From: Homalodisca vitripennis
Taxonomy: Eukaryota; Arthropoda; Insecta; Hemiptera; Cicadellidae
DNA: 64,000 nt
Direction: 5' to 3'
NCBI RefSeq assembly: GCF_021130785.1
Contig: NW_025777589.1
Coordinates: 1 to 64,000, forward strand
Position 1 is the first letter of the stretch; every line of letters starts with the position of its first letter. Position numbers and translations under genes: made by a program. Positions 14,233 through 24,307 of this stretch are shown here, in pieces. The notes under the pieces are model-generated. The model worked only from the letters and a program-made list of their open reading frames with translations, was not told the DNA's origin and did not search any database.

Positions 14233-14392
14233 AGTAGATAAGAATATAAGGTTCCTAGACGACTTTCGGAGCCAACAGTAAATCAAGGGGAAATACTGTT
14301 TAAAGGACAATAAACGAATCTGTAAAATCAAACAGTAACTCACGAACGAAAAATTAACCGAATCTATAGCTGTTTGCTTCTACTTTCTTAAG
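14233..14392 (+). repeat. Left terminal inverted repeat of the Polinton
   Basis: About 160 bp matching the reverse complement of 44702-44912 with few mismatches. The inner part, from 14327 onward, is also the start of every tandem capsid unit. Confidence 0.93.
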
Positions 14393-14616
14393 GTGTCTAT
14401 TGGAAACTTCTGCTTCGAATCAATCTATTGGAAATGATCTCATATCTGCTTCAAATCAACGAAAATTCTGTTGTAAAATATATTAAAATCTTAATAAAAA
14501 ATCTATTGCTAATGTTCTCATATCTGTTTCGAATAAACGGAAATTGTGTGGTAAATATATTAAAATCTTAATAAAAAATCTCTGAAATGGAATGAAAAAT
14601 CAAGAAATCTCAAATT

Positions 14617-15801
14617 TTACTGAATTTCCCTAATATCGTTCTTAATCACATCATATGATAAAAATTTCTCAGAAACAACAACAACATAACAAATCGCGTT
14701 TGTAACAGCATTTTGAAAATCCATATTGATAATTATATCGTTCTTTGAAGCAGAAATATTTGTCAAACTCTTTGTTGTATCAATGACATAAATAGGTCTA
14801 TTCGCTAAAAATTCTTTAGGATTATAATACATTTCCATATTTTTGTAGTAAACTTTCTTAAAATCTTGATACATCTGATACATGATTCTGAAAAGACCTC
14901 CTGAAATGTTTAAATTTTGTAATTCATCTGGATAATAAGAACCGTTCAATTTTACTCTAATATTTTTTACATTCAAACTATCAAACTTTGAAGGATTTTT
15001 CTCTTGATTATTCTGTCTACCTGTTTGAAAACCTATAATAACAAACTTAGGATTGAAGATATTTCTATAAATATTTGTGATATCTAACAAATAAGTTGTT
15101 CCGGAAATACCTTTTTGCTCAACACATTGCCAATCTAGAAAATTAAACATAATGTTTTGAGATTTTGTAATTTCATCAATCAACTGAATTTTACTCGTGG
15201 TTTTGTAATAAATCATCGGAACTCTAATGAAAAACTCGTTAATTGTAATTTTGCCATCAACAGGCATAACATTTCCAGTTGCAGTCTTCAGAATCACATC
15301 ATCGTCTTCAGCTCTTATGAAACTAATGTAAAATCCACCTTTATAGATTGGAAAATTTACATTTTCAAAGAATCCTAAGCCGAAATGTGCTAAATCACCG
15401 ACCGCTTCAAATTGTCCAAATTTAAAAGTTGATTCAAAACTGTTTGAAAATACATCACTTTTGGAATAACAAATGGTTCCTTTAATAGTGCTTAATTGGC
15501 CACAGTTTTCGACTTCTTCTATCAATTTATTGTGTTTTCTTACTTCAATCTTAGAAAATAAAAATGATATAAAATTATCGATTAATCTAACATTATCAGT
15601 TCCAAGATATGCTTGACCATCTTGTTTTGTTAAAGTTCCAGATATATAAAACTGGAAGTTAGACGAGCAAAAGTTATCTCCAAAATCAATATTAAACTCA
15701 GTTCTTTTATTCGGTTCATTCAAATGTTGTTTACTAATTGGATAGAAATGTTTAAACTCCGCCCATTCAATATCACTAGCATACTTTCTGTAGTCCGCCA
15801 T
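14617..15801 (-). CDS. Double jelly-roll major capsid protein, full-length copy
   Basis: 394 aa. It resembles the capsid proteins of arthropod Polinton-like elements (double jelly-roll, hexon-type), which assemble the trimeric capsomers of the icosahedral shell. Family-typical features are the start MADYRKYASDIEW, an early strand-rich block with ISGTLTK, the stretch NFISFLFSKIEVRKHNKLIEE near residues 95-115, and a strand-rich second half. No signal peptide or membrane segment. The start at 15801 is preceded by CTTATTAAATGG, the start-linked motif seen at other genes here. This is the only copy with the natural C-terminus, ten residues (VIKNDIREIQ) longer than the others. The assignment rests on remembered family similarity, not a search. 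Confidence 0.75.
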   Translation of the reverse strand: MADYRKYASDIEWAEFKHFYPISKQHLNEPNKRTEFNIDFGDNFCSSNFQFYISGTLTKQDGQAYLGTDNVRLIDNFISFLFSKIEVRKHNKLIEEVENCGQLSTIKGTICYSKSDVFSNSFESTFKFGQFEAVGDLAHFGLGFFENVNFPIYKGGFYISFIRAEDDDVILKTATGNVMPVDGKITINEFFIRVPMIYYKTTSKIQLIDEITKSQNIMFNFLDWQCVEQKGISGTTYLLDITNIYRNIFNPKFVIIGFQTGRQNNQEKNPSKFDSLNVKNIRVKLNGSYYPDELQNLNISGGLFRIMYQMYQDFKKVYYKNMEMYYNPKEFLANRPIYVIDTTKSLTNISASKNDIIINMDFQNAVTNAICYVVVVSEKFLSYDVIKNDIREIQ

Positions 15802-15909
15802 TTAATAAGAGAATATTTAGAAATTTTAAACATCATGTATAAGAAAGATATCACTTTTCATAGATCTAATGTACGTTTTTATAAGAAAAGATATAAATTT
15901 TAGTCATTT

Positions 15910-16308
15910 TTAATGATCTACTTCGTCATATTCAGGATTCTCTTCCTTAAATTTTGCAATATCGGCCACATATTTCAATAAAATCTGCACAGGATAGTAA
16001 CCGCTATCTATAATATTATTCCAATCAACTGTATCTTTATTTTCATCCAAAAACTTTATACTCAAGTGTTGATAGAGGCAAAGAACAGACATATGATCTT
16101 TTAATTGATAATGTATATTTTCTTGAATGAACTCTGGGGACAGATTTTGATATTTTGCAATGTTATACCAATTTAACTTATTAATGTACAATCGCATCAT
16201 ATCTTCGGATAATTCATATTTTTGAGAAATATCATCCCAATGTTCTTTTTTCAAATCTCTTTCGTGTTGCATTATAAAAAGATCGAAAGCACTGTAATGT
16301 CCCGCCAT
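15910..16308 (-). CDS. 132-aa protein with W/LS repeats, copy 1
   Basis: A short acidic protein built of about three loose repeats of the form W-x2-I-x3-Q-x-LS-x2-FI (for example WYNIAKYQNLSPEFIQEN). Such repeats occur in proteins of large DNA viruses and virus-like elements; their role is unknown. It lies 108 bp upstream of the capsid gene, on the same strand, so the two may be co-expressed. The start at 16308 follows a CTTAATAAATAGAG string. No catalytic motif or membrane segment. Confidence 0.7.
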   Translation of the reverse strand: MAGHYSAFDLFIMQHERDLKKEHWDDISQKYELSEDMMRLYINKLNWYNIAKYQNLSPEFIQENIHYQLKDHMSVLCLYQHLSIKFLDENKDTVDWNNIIDSGYYPVQILLKYVADIAKFKEENPEYDEVDH

Positions 16309-16330
16309 CTCTATTTATTAAGAAAAAATT

Positions 16331-16474
16331 TCAAGTTTTTATAAATTGGCTCTTTTTAGCGTTACATTCAGCACATTTTCCAGAAACTCTTTTAACTCCA
16401 TTGATGTTTGCATAGTATTTTATATCATTTGTTTCAGTTTTTGCCTTACACCTCACACAATATATGAGCGTCAT
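16331..16474 (-). CDS. 47-aa zinc-ribbon protein, DUF5679-like, copy 1
   Basis: Minus strand, ATG at 16474, stop at 16331. It begins MTLIYCVRCKAKTET and ends with GKCAECNAKKSQFIKT. Two C-x2-C knuckles about 25 residues apart form a classic zinc ribbon. The pattern YC-x2-C-K-x-KTE matches the small DUF5679-type proteins of phages and large DNA viruses. The start codon sits in CTTTATATAAATG, the element's start-linked motif, which supports a real gene. The same ribbon pattern is fused to the N-terminus of this element's integrase. Function unknown; nucleic-acid or protein binding is likely. Confidence 0.75.
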   Translation of the reverse strand: MTLIYCVRCKAKTETNDIKYYANINGVKRVSGKCAECNAKKSQFIKT

Positions 16475-16912
16475 TTATATAAAGAAATTTTATCAGGTAT
16501 AAAACCCTACGCGAATACCTAATTCAGTAAGATCTTCCTCCCACTTATTAAGTTTTTCTTCTATTTTTTGAAATTTGTCAGCATAAGAAATCAAACAGTA
16601 ACTCACGAATGAAAAATTAACCGAATCTATAGCTGTTTGCTTCTACTTTCTTAAGGTGTCTATTGGAAACTTCTGCTTCGAATCAATCTATTGGAAATGA
16701 TCTCATATCTGCTTCAAATCAACGAAAATTCTGTTGTAAATATATTAAAATCTTAATAAAAAATCTATTGCTAATGTTCTCATATCTGTTTCGAATAAAC
16801 GGAAATTGTGTGGTAAATATATTAAAATCTTAATAAAAAATCTCTGAAATGGAATGAAAAATCAAGAAATCTAAAATTTTACTGAATTTCCCTAATATCG
16901 TTCTTAATCACA

Positions 16913-17815
16913 TCTATATATATAAAAATGAATGTTTGTATGTTTGTCCTTTATGGAATCGTGAACTATTGGACCGATCATGATGAAAATTTGTACGTAT
17001 ATGTATTTTTCCACGGAGAAGGTTTATAAGCTATGCCCATCCCTTTCCCGATTCAGGATTCCGCCCCACTGGTTACAGAAATACCCATAAGAAATGCATT
17101 GCAGCAAACATATGTTAACGTCTTTTCAAATTTTTAATCAGCTGTTCTTTGTAAACATATATTACACTTATAGTTTTAAAGCATAGAGTAAGCTTAAGAG
17201 AAACGACAAATTTTGTTTAAACTGTTTTTGCAATCACTGTTAAACATAGACTTTACTATCCAGATAATACAATTCAAATTTGACGTAAAAATTCACCTTA
17301 AACTGCAATATTTATTTAATATAAACCATGCTCATGCTTGATCAGAAGAGTAATGCAGATATCATAATTACTATCTTACGTTGGCTACAAATATAAAGAA
17401 TGTTATAAAATCAACCTTAGTTGTTTTTTTTTTACAGAAGTATGGTTCTCAAAACTCCGTGTGTACATATTCTCTCGATCGAGACAACAAAGCAAGCTCA
17501 ATCGTGGCATCGGAGATATAACTAATTTAATCTAAAATTTATTATAGTAAAAAAAAAAAATTACTAAGTAATATAAGGACTTCGGTTCTTAAGATTTGCG
17601 TGCGAAGCCGTGGGTAACAGCTAGATAGAGGCAGGAATATGGTACATACCTTCATAATACGCCCAAGAGGCTTACGATGGAACGACTATCAATTATCTCA
17701 GCAATGTTTAGAATGTGATAGAAAAAGAATCAGTGAATATAGTGTACTGTTTTCAACGGGAAATTGCGTGCAAAAAATTATTGAAATGCGCAGCAAAGCG
17801 CGCCGGGCCCGCTAG
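16913..17815 (+). mobile_element. Non-autonomous Helitron inserted in capsid gene, unit 2
   Basis: Starts TCTATATATATAAAAATG and ends GGGCCCGCTAG, with a GC-rich 3' end able to form a hairpin, as Helitrons do. It sits exactly between A and T of the uninterrupted unit 1 sequence (CACA/TCATATG), with no target duplication. About 903 bp, no coding capacity. The 3' CTAG supplies the stop codon of the interrupted capsid gene. Confidence 0.93.
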
Positions 17816-18966
17816 TCATATGATAAAAATTTCTCAGAAACAACAACAACATAACAAATCGCGTTTGTAACAGCATTTTGAAAATCCATATTGATAATTA
17901 TATCGTTCTTTGAAGCAGAAATATTTGTCAAACTCTTTGTTGTATCAATGACATAAATAGGTCTATTCGCTAAAAATTCTTTAGGATTATAATACATTTC
18001 CATATTTTTGTAGTAAACTTTCTTAAAATCTTGATACATCTGATACATGATTCTGAAAAGACCTCCTGAAATGTTTAAATTTTGTAATTCATCTGGATAA
18101 TAAGAACCGTTCAATTTTACTCTAATATTTTTTACATTCAAACTATCAAACTTTGAAGGATTTTTCTCTTGATTATTCTGTCTACCTGTTTGAAAACCTA
18201 TAATAACAAACTTAGGATTGAAGATATTTCTATAAATATTTGTGATATCTAACAAATAAGTTGTTCCGGAAATACCTTTTTGCTCAACACATTGCCAATC
18301 TAGAAAATTAAACATAATGTTTTGAGATTTTGTAATTTCATCAATCAACTGAATTTTACTCGTGGTTTTGTAATAAATCATCGGAACTCTAATGAAAAAC
18401 TCGTTAATTGTAATTTTGCCATCAACAGGCATAACATTTCCAGTTGCAGTCTTCAGAATCACATCATCGTCTTCAGCTCTTATGAAACTAATGTAAAATC
18501 CACCTTTATAGATTGGAAAATTTACATTTTCAAAGAATCCTAAGCCGAAATGTGCTAAATCACCGACCGCTTCAAATTGTCCAAATTTAAAAGTTGATTC
18601 AAAACTGTTTGAAAATACATCACTTTTGGAATAACAAATGGTTCCTTTAATAGTGCTTAATTGGCCACAGTTTTCGACTTCTTCTATCAATTTATTGTGT
18701 TTTCTTACTTCAATCTTAGAAAATAAAAATGATATAAAATTATCGATTAATCTAACATTATCAGTTCCAAGATATGCTTGACCATCTTGTTTTGTTAAAG
18801 TTCCAGATATATAAAACTGGAAGTTAGACGAGCAAAAGTTATCTCCAAAATCAATATTAAACTCAGTTCTTTTATTCGGTTCATTCAAATGTTGTTTACT
18901 AATTGGATAGAAATGTTTAAACTCCGCCCATTCAATATCACTAGCATACTTTCTGTAGTCCGCCAT
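17812..18966 (-). CDS. Major capsid protein, Helitron-truncated copy 2
   Basis: Identical to copy 1 over 384 residues, then stops after SYD because the Helitron's terminal CTAG reads TAG on this strand. The last ten residues of the ancestral protein are lost. The upstream start-linked motif is preserved. The effect depends on whether the C-terminal tail matters for capsid assembly, which cannot be told from sequence. Confidence 0.75.
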   Translation of the reverse strand: MADYRKYASDIEWAEFKHFYPISKQHLNEPNKRTEFNIDFGDNFCSSNFQFYISGTLTKQDGQAYLGTDNVRLIDNFISFLFSKIEVRKHNKLIEEVENCGQLSTIKGTICYSKSDVFSNSFESTFKFGQFEAVGDLAHFGLGFFENVNFPIYKGGFYISFIRAEDDDVILKTATGNVMPVDGKITINEFFIRVPMIYYKTTSKIQLIDEITKSQNIMFNFLDWQCVEQKGISGTTYLLDITNIYRNIFNPKFVIIGFQTGRQNNQEKNPSKFDSLNVKNIRVKLNGSYYPDELQNLNISGGLFRIMYQMYQDFKKVYYKNMEMYYNPKEFLANRPIYVIDTTKSLTNISASKNDIIINMDFQNAVTNAICYVVVVSEKFLSYD

Positions 18967-19074
18967 TTAATAAGAGAATATTTAGAAATTTTAAACATCA
19001 TGTATAAGAAAGATATCACTTTTCATAGATCTAATGTACGTTTTTATAAGAAAAGATATAAATTTTAGTCATTT

Positions 19075-19473
19075 TTAATGATCTACTTCGTCATATTCAG
19101 GATTCTCTTCCTTAAATTTTGCAATATCGGCCACATATTTCAATAAAATCTGCACAGGATAGTAACCGCTATCTATAATATTATTCCAATCAACTGTATC
19201 TTTATTTTCATCCAAAAACTTTATACTCAAGTGTTGATAGAGGCAAAGAACAGACATATGATCTTTTAATTGATAATGTATATTTTCTTGAATGAACTCT
19301 GGGGACAGATTTTGATATTTTGCAATGTTATACCAATTTAACTTATTAATGTACAATCGCATCATATCTTCGGATAATTCATATTTTTGAGAAATATCAT
19401 CCCAATGTTCTTTTTTCAAATCTCTTTCGTGTTGCATTATAAAAAGATCGAAAGCACTGTAATGTCCCGCCAT
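19075..19473 (-). CDS. 132-aa W/LS-repeat protein, copy 2
   Basis: Same protein sequence as copy 1, in the same position upstream of its capsid gene. Intact. Confidence 0.7.
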   Translation of the reverse strand: MAGHYSAFDLFIMQHERDLKKEHWDDISQKYELSEDMMRLYINKLNWYNIAKYQNLSPEFIQENIHYQLKDHMSVLCLYQHLSIKFLDENKDTVDWNNIIDSGYYPVQILLKYVADIAKFKEENPEYDEVDH

Positions 19474-19495
19474 CTCTATTTATTAAGAAAAAATT

Positions 19496-19639
19496 TCAAG
19501 TTTTTATAAATTGGCTCTTTTTAGCGTTACATTCAGCACATTTTCCAGAAACTCTTTTAACTCCATTGATGTTTGCATAGTATTTTATATCATTTGTTTC
19601 AGTTTTTGCCTTACACCTCACACAATATATGAGCGTCAT
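19496..19639 (-). CDS. 47-aa zinc-ribbon protein, copy 2
   Basis: Intact copy of the DUF5679-like ribbon with both C-x2-C pairs and the TATATAAATG start context. Confidence 0.72.
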   Translation of the reverse strand: MTLIYCVRCKAKTETNDIKYYANINGVKRVSGKCAECNAKKSQFIKT

Positions 19640-20077
19640 TTATATAAAGAAATTTTATCAGGTATAAAACCCTACGCGAATACCTAATTCAGTAAGATCT
19701 TCCTCCCACTTATTAAGTTTTTCTTCTATTTTTTGAAATTTGTCAGCATAAGAAATCAAACAGTAACTCACGAATGAAAAATTAACCGAATCTATAGCTG
19801 TTTGCTTCTACTTTCTTAAGGTGTCTATTGGAAACTTCTGCTTCGAATCAATCTATTGGAAATGATCTCATATCTGCTTCAAATCAACGAAAATTCTGTT
19901 GTAAATATATTAAAATCTTAATAAAAAATCTATTGCTAATGTTCTCATATCTGTTTCGAATAAACGGAAATTGTGTGGTAAATATATTAAAATCTTAATA
20001 AAAAATCTCTGAAATGGAATGAAAAATCAAGAAATCTAAAATTTTACTGAATTTCCCTAATATCGTTCTTAATCACA

Positions 20078-20978
20078 TCTATATATATAAAAATGAATGT
20101 TTGTATGTTTGTCCTTTATGGAATCGTGAACTATTGGACCGATCATGATGAAAATTTGTACGTATATGTATTTTTCCACGGAGAAGGTTTATAAGCTATG
20201 CCCATCCCTTTCCCGATTCAGGATTCCGCCCCACTGGTTACAGAAATACCCATAAGAAATGCATTGCAGCAAACATATGTTAACGTCTTTTCAAATTTTT
20301 AATCAGCTGTTCTTTGTAAACATATATTACACTTATAGTTTAAAGCATAGAGTAAGCTTAAGAGAAACGACAAATTTTGTTTAAACTGTTTTTGCAATCA
20401 CTGTTAAACATAGACTTTACTATCCAGATAATACAATTCAAATTTGACGTAAAAATTCACCTTAAACTGCAATATTTATTTAATATAAACCATGCTCATG
20501 CTTGATCAGAAGAGTAATGCAGATATCATAATTACTATCTTACGTTGGCTACAAATATAAAGAATGTTATAAAATCAACCTTAGTTGTTTTTTTTTACAG
20601 AAGTATGGTTCTCAAAACTCCGTGTGTACATATTCTCTCGATCGAGACAACAAAGCAAGCTCAATCGTGGCATCGGAGATATAACTAATTTAATCTAAAA
20701 TTTATTATAGTAAAAAAAATAAATTACTAAGTAATATAAGGACTTCGGTTCTTAAGATTTGCGTGCGAAGCCGTGGGTAACAGCTAGATAGAGGCAGGAA
20801 TATGGTACATACCTTCATAATACGCCCAAGAGGCTCACGATGGAACGACTATCAATTATCTCAGCAATGTTTAGAATGTGATAGAAAAAGAATCAGTGAA
20901 TATAGTGTACTGTTTTCAACGGGAAATTGCGTGCAAAAAATTATTGAAATGCGCAGCAAAGCGCGCCGGGCCCGCTAG
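20078..20978 (+). mobile_element. Non-autonomous Helitron, unit 3
   Basis: Same insertion point and ends as in unit 2, about 901 bp. It was copied with the unit rather than inserted independently. Confidence 0.92.
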
Positions 20979-22130
20979 TCATATGATAAAAATTTCTCAG
21001 AAACAACAACAACATAACAAATCGCGTTTGTAACAGCATTTTGAAAATCCATATTGATAATTATATCGTTCTTTGAAGCAGAAATATTTGTCAAACTCTT
21101 TGTTGTATCAATGACATAAATAGGTCTATTCGCTAAAAATTCTTTAGGATTATAATACATTTCCATATTTTTGTAGTAAACTTTCTTAAAATCTTGATAC
21201 ATCTGATACATGATTCTGAAAAGACCTCCTGAAATGTTTAAATTTTGTAATTCATCTGGATAATAAGAACCGTTCAATTTTACTCTAATATTTTTTACAT
21301 TCAAACTATCAAACTTTGAAGGATTTTTCTCTTGATTATTCTGTCTACCTGTTTGAAAACCTATAATAACAAACTTAGGATTGAAGATATTTCTATAAAT
21401 ATTTGTGATATCTAACAAATAAGTTGTTCCGGAAATACCTTTTTGCTCAACACATTGCCAATCTAGAAAATTAAAACATAATGTTTTGAGATTTTGTAAT
21501 TTCATCAATCAACTGAATTTTACTCGTGGTTTTGTAATAAATCATCGGAACTCTAATGAAAAACTCGTTAATTGTAATTTTGCCATCAACAGGCATAACA
21601 TTTCCAGTTGCAGTCTTCAGAATCACATCATCGTCTTCAGCTCTTATGAAACTAATGTAAAATCCACCTTTATAGATTGGAAAATTTACATTTTCAAAGA
21701 ATCCTAAGCCGAAATGTGCTAAATCACCGACTGCTTCAAATTGTCCAAATTTAAAAGTTGATTCAAAACTGTTTGAAAATACATCACTTTTGGAATAACA
21801 AATGGTTCCTTTAATAGTGCTTAATTGGCCACAGTTTTCGACTTCTTCTATCAATTTATTGTGTTTTCTTACTTCAATCTTAGAAAATAAAAATGATATA
21901 AAATTATCGATTAATCTAACATTATCAGTTCCAAGATATGCTTGACCATCTTGTTTTGTTAAAGTTCCAGATATATAAAACTGGAAGTTAGACGAGCAAA
22001 AGTTATCTCCAAAATCAATATTAAACTCAGTTCTTTTATTCGGTTCATTCAAATGTTGTTTACTAATTGGATAGAAATGTTTAAACTCCGCCCATTCAAT
22101 ATCACTAGCATACTTTCTGTAGTCCGCCAT
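20975..22130 (-). pseudogene. Major capsid gene, frameshifted copy 3
   Basis: One extra A in the A-run near 21475 shifts the frame at about residue 219. The gene is split into an N-terminal piece (21471-22130) and a C-terminal piece (20975-21508). Apart from this it matches the other truncated copies. A one-base homopolymer change could also be a sequencing or assembly error. Confidence 0.8.
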
Positions 22131-22238
22131 TTAATAAGAGAATATTTAGAAATTTTAAACATCATGTATAAGAAAGATATCACTTTTCATAGATCTAATG
22201 TACGTTTTTATAAGAAAAGATATAAATTTTAGTCATTT

Positions 22239-22638
22239 TTAATGATCTACTTCGTCATATTCAGGATTCTCTTCCTTAAATTTTGCAATATCGGCCACAT
22301 ATTTCAATAAAATCTGCACAGGATAGTAACCGCTATCTATAATATTATTCCAATCAACTGTATCTTTATTTTCATCCAAAAACTTTATACTCAAGTGTTG
22401 ATAGAGGCAAAGAACAGACATATGATCTTTTAATTGATAATGTATATTTTCTTGAATGAACTCTGGGGACAGATTTTGATATTTTGCAATGTTATACCAA
22501 TTTAACTTATTAATGTACAATCGCATCATATCTTCGGATAATTCATATTTTTGAGAAATATCATCCCAATGTTTCTTTTTTCAAATCTCTTTCGTGTTGC
22601 ATTATAAAAAGATCGAAAGCACTGTAATGTCCCGCCAT
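22239..22638 (-). pseudogene. 132-aa W/LS-repeat gene, frameshifted copy 3
   Basis: An extra T near 22573 shifts the frame about 22 codons after the original start at 22638. The remaining open frame (22239-22529) would have to start at an internal Met and lacks the first repeat. Confidence 0.75.
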
Positions 22639-22660
22639 CTCTATTTATTAAGAAAAAATT

Positions 22661-22804
22661 TCAAGTTTTTATAAATTGGCTCTTTTTAGCGTTACATTCA
22701 GCACATTTTCCAGAAACTCTTTTAACTCCATTGATGTTTGCATAGTATTTTATATCATTTGTTTCAGTTTTTGCCTTACACCTCACACAATATATGAGCG
22801 TCAT
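22661..22804 (-). CDS. 47-aa zinc-ribbon protein, copy 3
   Basis: Intact, although the two neighbouring genes of this unit are frameshifted. Confidence 0.72.
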   Translation of the reverse strand: MTLIYCVRCKAKTETNDIKYYANINGVKRVSGKCAECNAKKSQFIKT

Positions 22805-23045
22805 TTATATAAAGAAATTTTATCAGGTATAAAACCCTACGCGAATACCTAATTCAGTAAGATCTTCCTCCCACTTATTAAGTTTTTCTTCTATTTTTTG
22901 AAATTTGTCAGCATAAGAAATCAAACAGTAACTCACGAATGAAAAATTAACCGAATCTATAGCTGTTTGCTTCTACTTTCTTAAGGTGTCTATTGGAAAC
23001 TTCTGCTTCGAATCAATCTATTGGAAATGATCTCATATCTGCTTC

Positions 23046-23052
23046 AAATCAA
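23046..23052. repeat. Left target-site duplication of the LINE
   Basis: AAATCAA, repeated at 27793-27799. The uninterrupted sequence in the other units has it once. Confidence 0.85.
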
Positions 23053-23281
23053 GTCATGTCGTCTGCATACAGCTGCTTTGAAGAAATTCGCTCCGTGGTT
23101 GAAACATTTGTGCACGAGTTAAAATGGTTATTATATTACTTACTCTTATTTTTATTAAGCTTGATTGATGTTTTAAATCAGTCGTTTAGTGGTTACTTCG
23201 TTACCATTCGTTCAGCCTAGTGATGTGAAATTAGTGATCTTGTACTGACCTAACATAACCTCAAAGTTTCTAATAGTTAAG

Positions 23282-24307
23282 TTGCATATTATGAGTTCTT
23301 GTGGAAAGTGTCATAATCAAGTAAATAGAGCTGCCAAATCTCGTAAGGTGCAGTGTAAACTGTGCAAAGTTTATTTTCATGGTTTGTGTGTGGATCTGAC
23401 TGAGACAGACATTGAAGTTCTCGCTACTAACAATCAGTGGAGCTGCGACATTTGTAATAAAAAGAGACGTCTGAGTCGCAGTAACTCAGACTCTGTCCCC
23501 GTCGTTACATCGCCTAGTCCAACCTCATCTGCGAACATGGCCATCACCATGGATGTACTTAAACAACTGTTAAATGAGATGAAAAAGGAAATCATGGATG
23601 GGCAGGTAAACATAGAGAGAGAACTCGGTAAATCGTTGGATCACTGTTCCGTAAGAATAGATGAGAATAACACTTTAATTAAAAACCAACAGGAGATAAT
23701 AAATAAGCAACAAGAAATGATCGTAGGATTAATGGAAGAAAATAAGCTATTGAAGGCTCAATTGAAGGACATGTCTTTGCGTCAGGGTGATTTGGAACAG
23801 TATTCCAGAAGAAATACCGTGGAAATTTTTGGTGTACCTGAGTCGGCTGACGAAAATAATTTATCTTTGAAGAAGACGGTGATTGAAATTGGAACAGCCC
23901 TTGGTGTGAAATTAACTGAAGACGGAATTGACGCCTGTCATCGCGTGTCTGGTGGCAAGAATCGACCAACTTCGGGCATAATTGTGAAGTTTTTGAGACG
24001 TGATGATCCGGATCAACTTCTGGCCAGGAGAAAGGTGAAGAGGGACTTCTCAACCCGCCATCTACAAGGCTACAATACCGACCAACAGATCTACATCAAC
24101 CCGAGTTTAACACCTGTCAGGCGAGTGCTTCTGGCTAAGGCCCGTAGGTTGAGAGTTGATTTCAATTATAAGTTTGTGTGGGTTGACAGGGTAGGCAAAA
24201 TTAAAGTAAGGAAGTCTGATGATAAGAGTAGTAGGGTAATAGTTCTGAAAGATGAGGATGATCTGAATGCACTTGTACAGAGAGAGTCAGCTACTAAAAG
24301 TAGGTAA
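23282..24307 (+). CDS. LINE ORF1 protein with PHD-type zinc finger
   Basis: 341 aa. Residues about 7-60 form a PHD-like C4HC3 finger (CGKC, CKLC, HGLC, CDIC). A Ser/Thr-rich linker and a long coiled coil (about 95-165, rich in Lys, Glu and Gln) follow. The C-terminal half begins VEIFGVPE and resembles the RNA-binding RRM-like fold of LINE ORF1 proteins. Such proteins trimerise through the coil and coat the element's RNA as a chaperone. The fourth codon is also Met, so the start could be at 23291. The stop lies about 350 bp before ORF2. Confidence 0.85.
   Translation: MHIMSSCGKCHNQVNRAAKSRKVQCKLCKVYFHGLCVDLTETDIEVLATNNQWSCDICNKKRRLSRSNSDSVPVVTSPSPTSSANMAITMDVLKQLLNEMKKEIMDGQVNIERELGKSLDHCSVRIDENNTLIKNQQEIINKQQEMIVGLMEENKLLKAQLKDMSLRQGDLEQYSRRNTVEIFGVPESADENNLSLKKTVIEIGTALGVKLTEDGIDACHRVSGGKNRPTSGIIVKFLRRDDPDQLLARRKVKRDFSTRHLQGYNTDQQIYINPSLTPVRRVLLAKARRLRVDFNYKFVWVDRVGKIKVRKSDDKSSRVIVLKDEDDLNALVQRESATKSR

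Larger units (their letters stand above)
14327..16589 (-). repeat. Tandem capsid unit 1, ancestral form without Helitron
   Basis: About 2,263 bp, holding the 3' ends and full coding regions of the capsid, 132-aa and zinc-ribbon genes. It ends with the last roughly 90 bp of the coiled-coil gene joined at 16589/16590 to a TIR sequence. Small differences from units 2-5 (CACGAACG versus CACGAATG; AATCTCAAA versus AATCTAAAA) make it the outgroup. Confidence 0.9.
16590..19754 (-). repeat. Tandem capsid unit 2, with Helitron
   Basis: About 3,165 bp, nearly identical to units 3-5. It starts with the inner left-TIR sequence and ends in the truncated coiled-coil gene. It carries the C variant at the capsid Ala codon and ten Ts in the Helitron T-run. 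Confidence 0.95.
19755..22919 (-). repeat. Tandem capsid unit 3, with Helitron
   Basis: About 3,165 bp. It carries the T variant at the capsid Ala codon and nine Ts in the Helitron T-run, both shared with unit 5. Private changes include an A-to-T change in the A-run near 20719 and two one-base insertions that break genes. Confidence 0.95.

Noticed and set aside
15157..15378. 73-codon plus-strand frame inside the capsid gene, repeated in each unit
   Set aside because: It is antisense to a well-supported capsid gene, has no motif, and recurs only because the unit is duplicated.
16913..17815. Helitron segment as an intron of the capsid gene
   Set aside because: It has no donor or acceptor at its edges on the gene strand, inserts exactly between A and T, and ends CTAG like a Helitron.
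23679..24053. 124-codon minus-strand frame
   Set aside because: It is antisense to the LINE ORF1, which has clear domains.
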